Source of the DNA: Candidatus Iainarchaeum sp.
Lineage (GTDB): Archaea; Iainarchaeota; Iainarchaeia; Iainarchaeales; DTGL01
Assembly: GCA_026413945.1 (NCBI GenBank)
Contig: JAOAJX010000003.1
Span: forward strand, 62,001 to 126,000
Reading direction: 5' to 3'
DNA length: 64,000 nucleotides
Shown: positions 16,406 through 25,598 of the stretch, piece by piece
Layout: each line of letters begins with the position of its first letter
Position numbering within the stretch: the first letter of the stretch is position 1
Notes under the pieces: generated by a model
What the model was told of the DNA's origin: nothing
Database searches by the model: none
Seen by the model: the letters and a program-made list of their open reading frames with translations, nothing else
Position numbers and translations under genes: made by a program

Positions 16406-19400
16406 TTAACGCTTTTTTGGTTTTAAAGGAATATTGCCTTTGGCCATTGATCTTATTTTTGTAAGTCTTAAAATCGCTTCGCTGTATTTTTCCTTAAATT
16501 CTGCTTTACTTATGTGCTTTTTCATATAAGCTATCTTAAGCCTTTTTATCAAAGATCGCAAGCTTTCTTCTTCGGTTTTTAGATTTTTCATTAGATCTCT
16601 CCTCTCCAAAGTTTTGGATAATATTCTAAATCCCATATAAGCAAAAACTGAAAAAGAGACAATTAAGACTAACAGCCAATTAATATTCTCGTCTTGTTTG
16701 ATCAGTACTACCATTTCCTGTTGATAGGCATATGGCTCTTCAAGCATAAGCTTCAAATAGTGTTCTCCGAAACCCAATGGCTCTTCAAGATTTGCAACAT
16801 AAAAGCCACCCGACTTTTTAAATACTACTGCCGAGTTCTTGCCATCAATATTGATTTTTCCATAAATCTCTTCTTCCGTAGGCGTACTATCATCGCTCTT
16901 CAATATAAAGAGCTTTATACTGTTAGTTGGGCCAAGGGAAATGTTGATACCTTGCTTTGGCTCTATCACGGTTACAGTAAAATTTACTAAATAAATAGAA
17001 AAATTTTCTAATGCAACCCAACTCTTATTTTTGTCAAACGCTACTGCCTTTGCTTCACACCCAAGTTTATTACTTTTAAGATCATTTGGTACTTGTATCT
17101 TTAGCAGATGTACATCTTCTTCAGCTTTATAAATTGCCTTTCCGCCATCGCCATTATCACATAAAAACTCAACATTGCCTTTAAGCCCTATTGTAGAGGT
17201 TATTTTTCCTTTGATTGTCAAAAACTGTCCTTTTACAGCACCTATATTGTAATCTGATAGTTCTAAATCAAAATTAGGATTATCTTTTGAAATAGGTATT
17301 CTAAGCTCTTCAGAAAAATAGTTTCCATATATATCCTCACCTTGAACATAAAGCACAAGACCTTGCTTGAGATTTTCCTCTGATATGCGATGGTCTAAAA
17401 CCATTCTATAATCATATGGGTTGCTTTTGCTGCTGACAGATGCAACTCTTTTCTTTGAATTACTACATTTAAGATAAGCTTCAATATATGCCATTTGCAC
17501 AGGTTGGTTTATCTGTGGCACCATCACTCTTATTATTGCATCTTTGATTTCTGAGTTTATGGGATAATTTTTTTCAGCAAAAGGATTATGGTATAATATA
17601 AGTTTCATTGGCTCAAAACTTAAAGGCAAACTACTATTTAATTCAATTTTTCCTGAACTTGAGCTTACCTTTGCAGATATTTTTAAGATTGTGCTATTTT
17701 TTGTTTTATAGTTTGGCAGGTAAGTAATCACCAATTCATTACCGTCAAACTTTGTATTCGTACTCAAACCATCAATAGTAGCGTAAATATTTGTTATTTG
17801 TGATGGTTCTATTGTTTTATTGCCCGCATCCATGAAAGTAACTCTTGCTTCTACCAATTCTGTTTTTTTTAAAGTTTCGCCCCATGTGGGTTTTATCAAC
17901 CTAACTCTTATTGCTGAGCGCTTTATCGTCACTTTTTTTTCTGCATAACCCAAATCTTCATCGTCGCTTCCAATAACGGAAACTTTTACCGTGTATTCCT
18001 TTTCATAATTCTCAAAGTTGGCTGGCAAATAATAAACATATTCTTTTTTATTTTTTTTATCAGTAATTATCCTACCATCGCCAAAATCCCATTTATATTT
18101 TAGCTCTGGATAAGCTGCGCTTACAACAAGCTCAAAAGTAATTACCTCGCCTTCATATGCAGTAGTCGGTTCTGCCTTAAAGCCAACTATACTTATTCTT
18201 TTCCTGTTTTGTTCTTGAGGCATGGTGAAAAAAGTTCCTCTGTAGTTTTTCAATTCTACATCAGTGAAACACTTTATCTCATACACGTAAATTGTATCGC
18301 TATAAAGTTCGGAAAAACTTTGCGTGTGTTCTTTGCTGTTAAGCGTAAAACTATCATACCAGGAAAATATGTCTTCAGTTTTCGCTATACCTATCCGACA
18401 TCTTGATTCAATACTAGTTTTCCATGTTATTTTTGCCTCGTTTGCTGATGTTTGCACTGAAACATCGCTTATTGAAAGTGTCCTAACGGTGGGTGTTGGA
18501 ATTGGTGAGTTTGAAGGTGTTTGAGTTTGCACTGGCGTTGGTGATGGGCTTGGTGAGGGCGATGGCTCAACCGATGATGAAAAATCCTCAACACAAAATT
18601 CAGCGCTTTTCTCCGTCTCCAAATTTCCTGCCTTGTCGGAAGATCTATAGTTTATTCTGTGACATCCAGCATCTGTAATATTAAATTCAGTTCCAGTTGA
18701 CCAATTGCTTCCATCAACACGATAATTTGTATCTTCGCACCCAGATACCAATTCGATTTCAGCAATATTTAAGCCTAGGCCATATGGTGAGGTATCTTTG
18801 CACACAAGGGAAATTTTTGGATTCTTTATTACACTTATATTATCAATCCTGAACTTGCCTATCGACTTTACATATGCATCGAACTTCACCTTAAAATTCA
18901 TAGTTCTGTATTCTTTAGGAATATCGATTTTAAATACTTCGCCCATCAAGTCAAGCTCGCTGCTAACTTTCTTAAAAAGTTGACAGTTGGTGTCAGAGCC
19001 GCTACAAAAATAAAGATATAAATAATCTTCAGCCCCCCAATTCTCTTTCATTGCCCAAAACTCAATTATCGCGCTTTCAGCACCGGCCAAATTTATGCTT
19101 TTTGAGATAAGATGCCCCTTTCTTTGTTCTGTTGCAGTTGCAATGCCTGTACGGTAACTTGTCTGGACTATGGTCCAATTGGTTTTTTCCCATCGCAACT
19201 CATCAAAAGTGTTTTTGTCAAAAGTATCCTTAAAAACAACTGATGCTTTCGACATTATCGCATCTGTTGGAGGTGCTACACCATCAACTTTTATGTACGC
19301 TACACTTGGCTTTTCAAAGTTACCTGCAAAATCCTTTGATGCATATGCTATTAGCGTAGGCTCATTTAAAGTCACAGTTATACTCGATTTTCCGGAGGAT

Positions 19401-20074
19401 TGTATTAATTGCTTTAACCTTTCTATGTTGTCCTTGTTTTTCCAAATATCTGTAAATGCTTGTGCTTCAGAAACACCGGCTTTTTTATAATAAATTGAGC
19501 TGCACCCTACACCTACATCTGAGCATTGAAGGGTTACATCAGATTGGCCTTTAAGCCAGGTTTTTATATCCGGCGAAAAACTCGTCTTTGGCAACTTTTT
19601 GTCTCTCTCAAGACAGTATTTCATATTGAGATCATATTCCTCATAATCATTAGCATCACAAAGATCTGGCCTGCTGCACGCCCACCTATAACATAACAAT
19701 TTGACCCTTATAATTGCATTTTCAGATGCAAAATCAGTGCTCAAGTTAAAAGTTGCCTCTATTTTTCCATCGCATTTTCTATCATCACATCCAGGCAATT
19801 TTTTTATCGTTTTGTGCATTTCCTTTAAGCTACCTTGGTCTATAGAAACCAGGCACCTTGGTTCGTAACTACTAAGATTATCTTTTGGGATATTTTCCAA
19901 CACTACTTCAACGTTTGCATAAAAAGTCATATCAATTTTGCCTGTGTTATAAACATTGCAATTTTTATCAATACTTTTTATCTCTAGTCTTGCAGATGGT
20001 TGATAATTCCCTTCAACATAGCAAAGAGCACTAATAAGCAAAATTTGGACTAAGCAAGCCAGATTTCTTTTCAT
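16406..20074 (-). CDS. Large membrane-anchored surface protein with PKD-like domain
   Basis: A 1222-residue secreted protein. A signal peptide opens it (MKRNLACLVQILLISALCYVEG). The long ectodomain has Cys-bearing beta-rich modules, including repeated sequences of the type CxDTSP ... NYRVDGSNWSTGTEF ... CHRINYRSSDKAGN. A Ser/Pro linker (about residues 510-535) is followed by a fibronectin-like module and a PKD-like module (YKWDFGDGRIITDKK, then VKVSVIGSD). Near the C terminus a transmembrane helix (NWLLVLIVSFSVFAYMGF) leads into a basic cytoplasmic coiled coil. The frame stays open upstream through the tRNA-Glu gene to 20269, but the signal peptide fixes the ATG at 20074. Function is unknown; adhesion or envelope structure is inferred. 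Confidence 0.75.
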   Translation of the reverse strand: MKRNLACLVQILLISALCYVEGNYQPSARLEIKSIDKNCNVYNTGKIDMTFYANVEVVLENIPKDNLSSYEPRCLVSIDQGSLKEMHKTIKKLPGCDDRKCDGKIEATFNLSTDFASENAIIRVKLLCYRWACSRPDLCDANDYEEYDLNMKYCLERDKKLPKTSFSPDIKTWLKGQSDVTLQCSDVGVGCSSIYYKKAGVSEAQAFTDIWKNKDNIERLKQLIQSSGKSSITVTLNEPTLIAYASKDFAGNFEKPSVAYIKVDGVAPPTDAIMSKASVVFKDTFDKNTFDELRWEKTNWTIVQTSYRTGIATATEQRKGHLISKSINLAGAESAIIEFWAMKENWGAEDYLYLYFCSGSDTNCQLFKKVSSELDLMGEVFKIDIPKEYRTMNFKVKFDAYVKSIGKFRIDNISVIKNPKISLVCKDTSPYGLGLNIAEIELVSGCEDTNYRVDGSNWSTGTEFNITDAGCHRINYRSSDKAGNLETEKSAEFCVEDFSSSVEPSPSPSPSPTPVQTQTPSNSPIPTPTVRTLSISDVSVQTSANEAKITWKTSIESRCRIGIAKTEDIFSWYDSFTLNSKEHTQSFSELYSDTIYVYEIKCFTDVELKNYRGTFFTMPQEQNRKRISIVGFKAEPTTAYEGEVITFELVVSAAYPELKYKWDFGDGRIITDKKNKKEYVYYLPANFENYEKEYTVKVSVIGSDDEDLGYAEKKVTIKRSAIRVRLIKPTWGETLKKTELVEARVTFMDAGNKTIEPSQITNIYATIDGLSTNTKFDGNELVITYLPNYKTKNSTILKISAKVSSSSGKIELNSSLPLSFEPMKLILYHNPFAEKNYPINSEIKDAIIRVMVPQINQPVQMAYIEAYLKCSNSKKRVASVSSKSNPYDYRMVLDHRISEENLKQGLVLYVQGEDIYGNYFSEELRIPISKDNPNFDLELSDYNIGAVKGQFLTIKGKITSTIGLKGNVEFLCDNGDGGKAIYKAEEDVHLLKIQVPNDLKSNKLGCEAKAVAFDKNKSWVALENFSIYLVNFTVTVIEPKQGINISLGPTNSIKLFILKSDDSTPTEEEIYGKINIDGKNSAVVFKKSGGFYVANLEEPLGFGEHYLKLMLEEPYAYQQEMVVLIKQDENINWLLVLIVSFSVFAYMGFRILSKTLERRDLMKNLKTEEESLRSLIKRLKIAYMKKHISKAEFKEKYSEAILRLTKIRSMAKGNIPLKPKKR

Positions 20075-20143
20075 GAAAATAATACCATTTGCATAAATAA
20101 AAATGTTTCTAATGTGATTCAAAATATAACTAAAAAAAGTGAG

Positions 20144-20216
20144 TGCCCCAGCCGGGATTCGAACCCGGGCTACTGGCTTGAAAGGCCAGGGTGCTTGACC
20201 GCTACACCACCGGGGC
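20144..20216 (-). tRNA. tRNA-Glu (UUC)
   Basis: A 73-nt cloverleaf on the minus strand: acceptor GCCCCGG paired with CTGGGGC plus discriminator A, anticodon stem CTGGC/GCCAG around loop CTTTCAA (anticodon TTC), T-arm GGGTTCGAATCCC. No intron and no encoded CCA. It lies between the start of the large surface-protein gene and the divergent L40e gene. Confidence 0.95.
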
Positions 20217-20309
20217 AATGCTACATTAGAATTAATGCCGATAAAATGTTTTTTAAATGTAACCCACAATAAGCATATAATCTAGCTTATATTGCTTATA
20301 GGTGTTCTT

Positions 20310-20477
20310 ATGCCACTAACTCCTGAAGCACTTAAGAGGCGATTTGAAAATGTTTGGGTTTGTATGAGCTGCAATGCTAAGAACCGTGCATCCCCCGGGA
20401 AAAAGCCGCAAAAGTGCAGGAAATGCGGCAGCAAGCGCCTAAGGCCTAAGAAAAAGCTAAAGAAGATAGCAAAATAG
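20310..20477 (+). CDS. rpl40e: 50S ribosomal protein L40e
   Basis: A 55-residue, strongly basic zinc-ribbon protein: VCMSCNAKNR and KCRKCGSKRLR provide the four zinc-binding cysteines, followed by a Lys-rich tail. Length and motif match archaeal L40e, a large-subunit ribosomal protein. The frame is open six codons further upstream, but GGTG at 20301-20304 is a Shine-Dalgarno 5 nt before the ATG at 20310, which gives the family's normal start. Confidence 0.92.
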   Translation: MPLTPEALKRRFENVWVCMSCNAKNRASPGKKPQKCRKCGSKRLRPKKKLKKIAK

Positions 20478-20532
20478 CAACATAGTTTTTTATCAAAAAA
20501 ATATTTAAATAACTTCTAAGCGCAATACTTAT

Positions 20533-21378
20533 ATGGTTAGGCATTATATTGAGATCATAAGGCCTTCTGACTGCCTTATGGCATCTTTTGCTGTTCTAAT
20601 TGGCTTTCTTGTTGCTTCAGGTGGCTTTGTCGTCCACGATTTTTTAATGTTCTTAAAGCTATTCTTCGGCATGATTGCAGTTTTTTTATTTGCAGCAGCA
20701 GGAATAGTGATAAATGACTACTTTGATTATCACATAGATAAGATAAACGCTCCACATAGGCCTTTACCTTCCGGCAAAATAAAGCGCGGCCATTCTTTGA
20801 ACTATTCTTATCTTCTGTTCTCTTTAGGCATATTTTTCGCATTTCTAGTTTCATATCTTTCGCCAGGTAACCCGTGGTGTCTCTTTTTAGCACTTATAAA
20901 TACAGCACTTGAAATTTACTATGCGAGGAACTTCAAAAGGATGCTATTAATTGGCAATTTTGTAGATTCTTGGTTTGTTGCCTCGAGCTTTCTTTTTGGC
21001 GCATTAATTTTCGGTTATGAAAATTTGCAAGCAGTATCAATCCTTGCGCTCATTTCATTTTTTGCAAATGCTGGTAGAGAAGTCTTTGGTGATATTGAGG
21101 ATATTGCCGGAGATAAAAAGCTTGGGCTTAAAACATTACCAATAATTTACGGGGAAAAAATAGCAAAAAAAATTGGCTCTGCACTAATACTATTGGCTGT
21201 GATAATGAGCCCATTGCCTTGGTTTTTTGGTCTTTTGAAAATGCCCTATCTTTTCGCAGTTCTTTTAGCAGATGCAATCTTTTTAGCATCCTTGTCAGTT
21301 GATCCAAGAAAGAATCAGCTACTTACAAAGATAGCCATGGTTGTGGCACTATTTGCGTTCGTTGTTGGAGTGATCTGA
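20533..21378 (+). CDS. Digeranylgeranylglyceryl phosphate synthase (UbiA family)
   Basis: A 281-residue, multi-helix UbiA prenyltransferase. The two Asp-rich motifs are NDYFDYHIDKINAPHRPLPS (about residues 64-83) and GDIEDIAGDKKLGLKTLP (about 190-207). In archaea this family adds the second geranylgeranyl chain to GGGP, the second ether bond of archaeal membrane lipid. A TATA-like ATTTAAATAA at about 20502-20511 places the start right after a short leader. It is followed with no gap by pcm. A tetraether synthase-like gene is at 48.7 kb. Confidence 0.87.
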   Translation: MVRHYIEIIRPSDCLMASFAVLIGFLVASGGFVVHDFLMFLKLFFGMIAVFLFAAAGIVINDYFDYHIDKINAPHRPLPSGKIKRGHSLNYSYLLFSLGIFFAFLVSYLSPGNPWCLFLALINTALEIYYARNFKRMLLIGNFVDSWFVASSFLFGALIFGYENLQAVSILALISFFANAGREVFGDIEDIAGDKKLGLKTLPIIYGEKIAKKIGSALILLAVIMSPLPWFFGLLKMPYLFAVLLADAIFLASLSVDPRKNQLLTKIAMVVALFAFVVGVI

Positions 21379-22023
21379 TTGGATTTTGAGTCACAAAGAA
21401 AAAAGCTTGTTAATTCAATGATTGCAAATGGCTCTTTAAAAAGTGCGGAAATAATTAAAGCTTTTCTTAAAGTTAAGCGCGAAGAATTTTTTTTACCAGA
21501 ACTTAAAAAGTTCTCTTATGATGATTCGGCCTATCCAATAGGTCATAGCCAAACAATATCACAGCCAAGCACTATAGCTATAATGTTAGAGCTTCTAAAA
21601 CCACTAAAAGGGCACAAGGTGCTAGAGATAGGCTCTGGTTCTGGGTATGTGCTTGCATTGTTGTCAGAGATAGTTGGCCCTGAAGGGAAAGTAATAGGTA
21701 TAGAGCGCAATTATGAACTTGCTGTGCGCTCAATTGAGACACTTGCCAAGCTTAAATACAAAAAGATTAAAGTATTAATTTCTGACGGCTCAAAAGGCCT
21801 TCCTGAGGAAGCGCCATTTCATCGTATTTTGGTTTCTGCTGCTTGTAATGTTGTTCCAAAGCCTTTGGAGGAGCAGCTCACCTTTCACGGGCGCATAGTT
21901 GCGCCAGTTGGCTCAAAGTTTTCACAGCAACTTCAGGTTATAGAAAAAGAACCAAATGGAGCACTTAAGAGATATTTTGCAGAGGGCTATTTTGTATTCG
22001 TACCACTTGTTTCAGATAGTTAA
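21379..22023 (+). CDS. pcm: Protein-L-isoaspartate O-methyltransferase
   Basis: A 214-residue SAM-dependent methyltransferase that starts the repair of isoaspartyl residues in damaged proteins. Family segments: FESQRKKLVNSM at the N terminus, FLPELKKFSYDDSAYPIGHSQTIS (split here over two motifs), and the SAM-binding VLEIGSGSGYVLALLS. The start is TTG, immediately after the UbiA stop (TGA), preceded by GGAGTGAT as Shine-Dalgarno. The conserved FESQR at position 3 supports this unusual start over the ATG 13 codons in. It is coupled to the upstream gene. Confidence 0.9.
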   Translation: MDFESQRKKLVNSMIANGSLKSAEIIKAFLKVKREEFFLPELKKFSYDDSAYPIGHSQTISQPSTIAIMLELLKPLKGHKVLEIGSGSGYVLALLSEIVGPEGKVIGIERNYELAVRSIETLAKLKYKKIKVLISDGSKGLPEEAPFHRILVSAACNVVPKPLEEQLTFHGRIVAPVGSKFSQQLQVIEKEPNGALKRYFAEGYFVFVPLVSDS

Positions 22024-22031
22024 AAAAATAG

Positions 22032-22730
22032 CTAAAAAATTTTCTTAACTTTTTTATTAACTAGTTTAACACCTTTTATTTCAAGTTTCCCATGGTCTTT
22101 ATAAAAGTTTTTCTCAGAATCTGTGATTTCAATTCGTTTCTTGAAAAGTGGCGCATCAAGCACAGTCGTCTCAAATTCGCCACCTTCACCACATATATTG
22201 ATGCCATATGTTTTTTCAAGTCCTTCAAGCTCTTTGATAAGTGCATAATCAATCCTTCTCCCTAGCCATGATGCATCCAAAGGATATGCACTTACCCCAA
22301 TAATTATTGTCTCAAATTTTCTTTCAACCACTTCTTGCAAAATCTTTTGCTGCGGCATGCCCCATAAAGGATTAAATGTTTTTAATTTTAGTTCATTACA
22401 AATGCTTTGAATTCTTTTGGCTTGGTAGTTCGATGCAATTGCACCACTAACAACGACACCAATTCCAAATTTTTCTTTTGCATCTGAAATAAGCGCTTTT
22501 AAATCTTGGAGCTCATCGTCTTTTTTGCCACTTGTGTGCTTCACTATTTGTGGCATCTCCAATGCTTTGGCTTGTATTTTTGTCATCTCTATGTTTGGAG
22601 TGTGAAACATATAGCTGTAAGGGTTTTTTGATATTGCTGTAAGAAGACATATATTGCTATATACTTCTTTTGCAATATGAAGCGCAAGACAAGAATCCTT
22701 GCCCCCCGAAAAAAGAACTCCGGCCCACAT
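22032..22730 (-). CDS. dph6: Diphthine--ammonia ligase Dph6
   Basis: A 232-residue ATP pyrophosphatase (PP-loop) enzyme that amidates diphthine on EF-2, the last step of diphthamide synthesis. The PP-loop is FSGGKDSCLALHIAKE at the N terminus; NPLWGMPQQKIL, GVSAYPLDASWLGRRID and ICGEGGEFETTVLDAP are characteristic of the family. The frame continues 24 codons upstream into the FEN-1 gene, but the ATG at 22730, 4 nt after the FEN-1 stop, gives the canonical start. It is co-transcribed with fen; Dph2 is at 12.6 kb. Confidence 0.9.
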   Translation of the reverse strand: MWAGVLFSGGKDSCLALHIAKEVYSNICLLTAISKNPYSYMFHTPNIEMTKIQAKALEMPQIVKHTSGKKDDELQDLKALISDAKEKFGIGVVVSGAIASNYQAKRIQSICNELKLKTFNPLWGMPQQKILQEVVERKFETIIIGVSAYPLDASWLGRRIDYALIKELEGLEKTYGINICGEGGEFETTVLDAPLFKKRIEITDSEKNFYKDHGKLEIKGVKLVNKKVKKIF

Positions 22731-22734
22731 GTTT

Positions 22735-23763
22735 TTACCCAAACCAAGAATCCAAACGAGCCTGAGAGCCGCCCTTACATTGAAGTTTTTGTAGTTTCTC
22801 AATTGCCTTCAATACACGCTCTTCAGAAAAATTCCTTTCATTGCAAAGAAAATTTTTTATTCCCTCACTATCTGGCTCTGAAAATTCTATTGTGAAAGAA
22901 TCACTCTGCTTTGGCTCAAGGAAGATTTCTTCAACTTCCTTGTAATCAAAATCAATATCTTTGCCCAAATTTTTTAATATTTCTTCAAATGACGGGTATT
23001 TTTTGACAAGCTCAAGCGCTCTTTTTGGGCCTATGCCTTCAATCTTTTGATTAAAGTCAGTACCTATCATTATCGCAACCCAAACAAGTTTTCTTCTGTC
23101 AATTGAAAGGCACCTCAGTGTTTCTTCAAGGGATATTAGCTCAGGCACTACATCAATATAGACATCCCTGCCTGGCAATTTTCTTTTCCCGCTTATAGTT
23201 AAATTGCGAACAAGCAAAGGCGCTCCAAAGAGAAGCGCGTCGTAGTCTTGGCTTGCACAGGCATAGATCTTTTTGTTTGCAGCCATTAATGCAGCTTGTG
23301 CTTCACCCTCGCTTGGTGCTTGTACTATGGGTAGCCCCATAAGTTGCAGAAGCTCTTTTGATTCTTCAATCATTTCTTTGTTAAGCCTCACTGCCTGCTT
23401 AGCATATTTTTTTGCATCTTCAATTAAGCCATCTTTAAGCGCTTCTTTAAATTTCTCTTCAGCGTCTGTTCTTATGCGGTTTCTTTCCTCGCGCGTTCTT
23501 TCTTTAAGCTTACTTGGTTCGCCATCAAAAATGAACACAGGCCTTATCTCGTTTTCTACGAGGTTTGCCGTTCTGTATAAGAGGCCACTCAAGTGACTCG
23601 TAACTCTGCCTTTGGAGTCTGTAAGCAGTGATCCATCAGCTCCACGAATGTTTGAAAGGAATTGATACAGGGTATTGAATGCGTCTATACCTATTGTCCT
23701 GCCCTTCAAAAAGCTGAGGCTTATTTCTTTTTTAACAACCAAATTTCCAAGGTCTACGCCCAT
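22735..23763 (-). CDS. fen: Flap endonuclease 1
   Basis: A 342-residue structure-specific nuclease that removes 5' flaps during Okazaki-fragment maturation and base-excision repair. Family marks: MGVDLGNLV at the N terminus, IGIDAFNTLYQFLS, FIFDGEPSKLK, the catalytic acid cluster PSEGEAQAALMA and ASQDYDALLFG, and the helix-hairpin-helix GIGPKRALEL. The C terminus QARLDSWFG is a PCNA-interacting PIP box. It forms an operon with dph6 downstream and possibly with the unknown gene 38 bp upstream. Start ATG is fixed by the N-terminal MGV, whose Gly2 threads the active site. Confidence 0.95.
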   Translation of the reverse strand: MGVDLGNLVVKKEISLSFLKGRTIGIDAFNTLYQFLSNIRGADGSLLTDSKGRVTSHLSGLLYRTANLVENEIRPVFIFDGEPSKLKERTREERNRIRTDAEEKFKEALKDGLIEDAKKYAKQAVRLNKEMIEESKELLQLMGLPIVQAPSEGEAQAALMAANKKIYACASQDYDALLFGAPLLVRNLTISGKRKLPGRDVYIDVVPELISLEETLRCLSIDRRKLVWVAIMIGTDFNQKIEGIGPKRALELVKKYPSFEEILKNLGKDIDFDYKEVEEIFLEPKQSDSFTIEFSEPDSEGIKNFLCNERNFSEERVLKAIEKLQKLQCKGGSQARLDSWFG

Positions 23764-23801
23764 ATATAGATACTTTAACAGTTAAATTGTTAAAAGAGTT
23801 T

Positions 23802-24572
23802 TTATTTAATCTCTTTTTGTTGGTCCAAGCCCAATATTTCAACAACCCTTCTTTTTCTTCTTGAGAACCTGTAAAGCCCATTTTTGGGTGAAGGTTTTGA
23901 TTCGAGGTAGCGATCTCTTATTTTGCTAAAAAGCTCAGCATGCGGTGTTTCAAAAAAGTAAAGTTCATTTCCCGAAGCAAAAATAGGCCTTGCACTTGCA
24001 AGTATTTCATCAACTATTGCCTCAAACCACAGCTTTCCAAGCGCTTGGTTTACTTTTCTCATATCTACGCCTTTTATTCCCTGGACAAATTCGATATAAT
24101 ATCTATTTAAGACGTGGTTGAATTTGAAATTAAATAAGCAAAATTCGCCAATGCCTTTTACGCTCGCCATATAAACCCCATTTAAAATATGGCCATCAGG
24201 CATAACATATTGTAGCTTAAAGTGAACATCAAATTTTTTTTCGGGCTTAGGGTTAAATATATTGAATATAGTTTCAACAGTTGCAACAAACACCCTTGGT
24301 TTTACTCGCCTGTAAGCAACGAAATCAGGAAGGCTATTGCTAATGTATCCCATTATATGTCCTCGGTCTATCTCAGAAAATGTAGTGGTCTTTTCTATTA
24401 TTCTGCTAAGTTTTCTGTATAGGTATATCTTCTCAGTAAGCCGTAAATTTGGCAATAAGAATATGTCGTGCCTAAGCTTACCTTTGATTTTTCTTCTAAT
24501 ATTGTCTGCAATTGCACTCGGTGGCTTTGGCTTAGTTTTTGGTCTTATTACAAGCCGCATTTTTCGAAACAT
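23802..24572 (-). CDS. Basic protein of unknown function upstream of fen
   Basis: A 256-residue basic soluble protein I do not recognise. The N terminus is a Lys/Pro-rich tail (RLVIRPKTKPKPPSAI), followed by a predicted alpha/beta core (SNSLPDFVAYRRVKPRVFVA; YVMPDGHILNGVYMAS; GEFCLFNFKFNHVLNRYYIEF) and a basic C terminus (LYRFSRRKRRVVEI). No catalytic motif stands out. It is on the same strand as and 38 bp before fen and dph6, so it may head that operon; the basic tails suggest nucleic-acid contact (inference). ATG at 24572 or at 24560 are both possible. Confidence 0.6.
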   Translation of the reverse strand: MFRKMRLVIRPKTKPKPPSAIADNIRRKIKGKLRHDIFLLPNLRLTEKIYLYRKLSRIIEKTTTFSEIDRGHIMGYISNSLPDFVAYRRVKPRVFVATVETIFNIFNPKPEKKFDVHFKLQYVMPDGHILNGVYMASVKGIGEFCLFNFKFNHVLNRYYIEFVQGIKGVDMRKVNQALGKLWFEAIVDEILASARPIFASGNELYFFETPHAELFSKIRDRYLESKPSPKNGLYRFSRRKRRVVEILGLDQQKEIK

Positions 24573-24693
24573 GCTTCTCGTGATAATATTTTCAGCTTTG
24601 TGGAATAAAATTGTTTACTCAATTTTTTCTGAGGGCGATTTTTTTCCAAAACAAATATTTTTAAACATATAGCAAACATATATAAACTTTAGA

Positions 24694-25158
24694 ATGGACA
24701 TAATTATCACGGCTGCGACTGGCACTGGCAATACTGAACTCAGTGCTTTTGACAATGCTCTTTGGAATGCTGGAGTAGCTAATTATAACTTAATTAAGCT
24801 CAGCTCGATAATACCTCCAGCTTCCAGAATAATACTCAAGAAGCCAGATATCAATCCAGAAGAATACGGCCGTAGGCTTTATGTTGTCATGAGTGAGCAG
24901 AGAGCAAGAAAGAAAGGACAGGTTGCATGTGCGGGTGTTGGTTGGTATATTCTTGAAGACGGCCGCGGCGTGTTTGTTGAGCATCATGGCACTTCAATTA
25001 AAAAAGTTGAAAGCGAAATTAAAAAATCTCTTCAAGATCTTGCAAACCAGAGAGGCATAAAAGATGTTCAATTCAATATGAAGATTTCTAGTGCGAAATG
25101 CACATCAAAGCCTGTATGCGCGATTGTATGCGCAATTTACAAGAGCGAACCTTGGTGA
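24694..25158 (+). CDS. pdaD: Pyruvoyl-dependent arginine decarboxylase
   Basis: A 154-residue proenzyme of the PvlArgDC family that decarboxylates arginine to agmatine, the entry to archaeal polyamines. Self-cleavage at the Ser-Ser bond in LIKLSSIIPPAS (about residue 38) would generate the pyruvoyl group. Other family segments: GTGNTELSAFDNALWNAG and AGVGWYILEDGRG. A TATA-like box (TTTTTAAACA, near 24660) about 30 nt before the ATG indicates a leaderless message. Confidence 0.9.
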   Translation: MDIIITAATGTGNTELSAFDNALWNAGVANYNLIKLSSIIPPASRIILKKPDINPEEYGRRLYVVMSEQRARKKGQVACAGVGWYILEDGRGVFVEHHGTSIKKVESEIKKSLQDLANQRGIKDVQFNMKISSAKCTSKPVCAIVCAIYKSEPW

Positions 25159-25236
25159 AAGGATAAGTTTTCCCGTTTCTGATAACATATGTATATATAT
25201 ATCGTTTCTTTATTATAGATATCTTTGGATATTGTT

Positions 25237-25246
25237 TAGGAGGTGT
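25237..25246 (+). promoter_or_regulatory. Strong Shine-Dalgarno before a small membrane protein
   Basis: TTAGGAGGTG is the longest match to the archaeal anti-SD seen in the window and lies 7 nt before the ATG at 25254. A TATATATATAT stretch about 60 nt upstream is a plausible TATA box, so this short gene appears actively expressed. Confidence 0.55.
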
Positions 25247-25253
25247 TAAGTTT

Positions 25254-25526
25254 ATGGACTATAAGATTCCATTATTGTTAGTTGTTGTCTGCATTTTTTC
25301 TTTTGTGGCTGGGATATTATTAGCAAAATATATCTTACCAGAGGCAACACCGGGCCAAAGTGGAGGTTTTATCACATGTAAATCACAGCAGTTGTGCACT
25401 TTAGAAGGGAGCGATATGCAAGCATACGGTTGCAGAAAAGTTTCTGATACGCCTTGCGGAATGGCCTACATGGCTGGTTATAAGAATGCAGTACACGCTT
25501 ACTGCTATGATTGTTCTCCTAAATAA
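25254..25526 (+). CDS. Small membrane-anchored Cys-rich protein
   Basis: A 90-residue protein: an N-terminal hydrophobic helix (IPLLLVVVCIFSFVAGILLA) that is probably a membrane anchor, then a short exported domain with six cysteines (FITCKSQQLCTLEG, YGCRK, TPCG, YCYDC). The paired cysteines suggest disulfide or metal binding outside the membrane. I do not recognise the family. The strong Shine-Dalgarno and own promoter support it as a real gene. It is followed by the remnant of a different Cys-rich frame. Confidence 0.65.
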   Translation: MDYKIPLLLVVVCIFSFVAGILLAKYILPEATPGQSGGFITCKSQQLCTLEGSDMQAYGCRKVSDTPCGMAYMAGYKNAVHAYCYDCSPK

Positions 25527-25598
25527 ACCACAAACTATTAAACATTAATTTTATTTTACTATTTTATCTGCTCACTTTTTCAAAAACGTAAGTTTTAA

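Noticed and set aside
18500-18560. Simple repeats in the Pro/Ser linker of the large surface protein (also 56755-56930)
   Set aside because: They encode PSP/PTP stalks in the reading frame and are explained by protein sequence, not by a DNA-level element.
20075-20269. 65-codon N-terminal extension of the large surface protein
   Set aside because: It runs through the tRNA-Glu gene; the signal peptide begins at the ATG at 20074.
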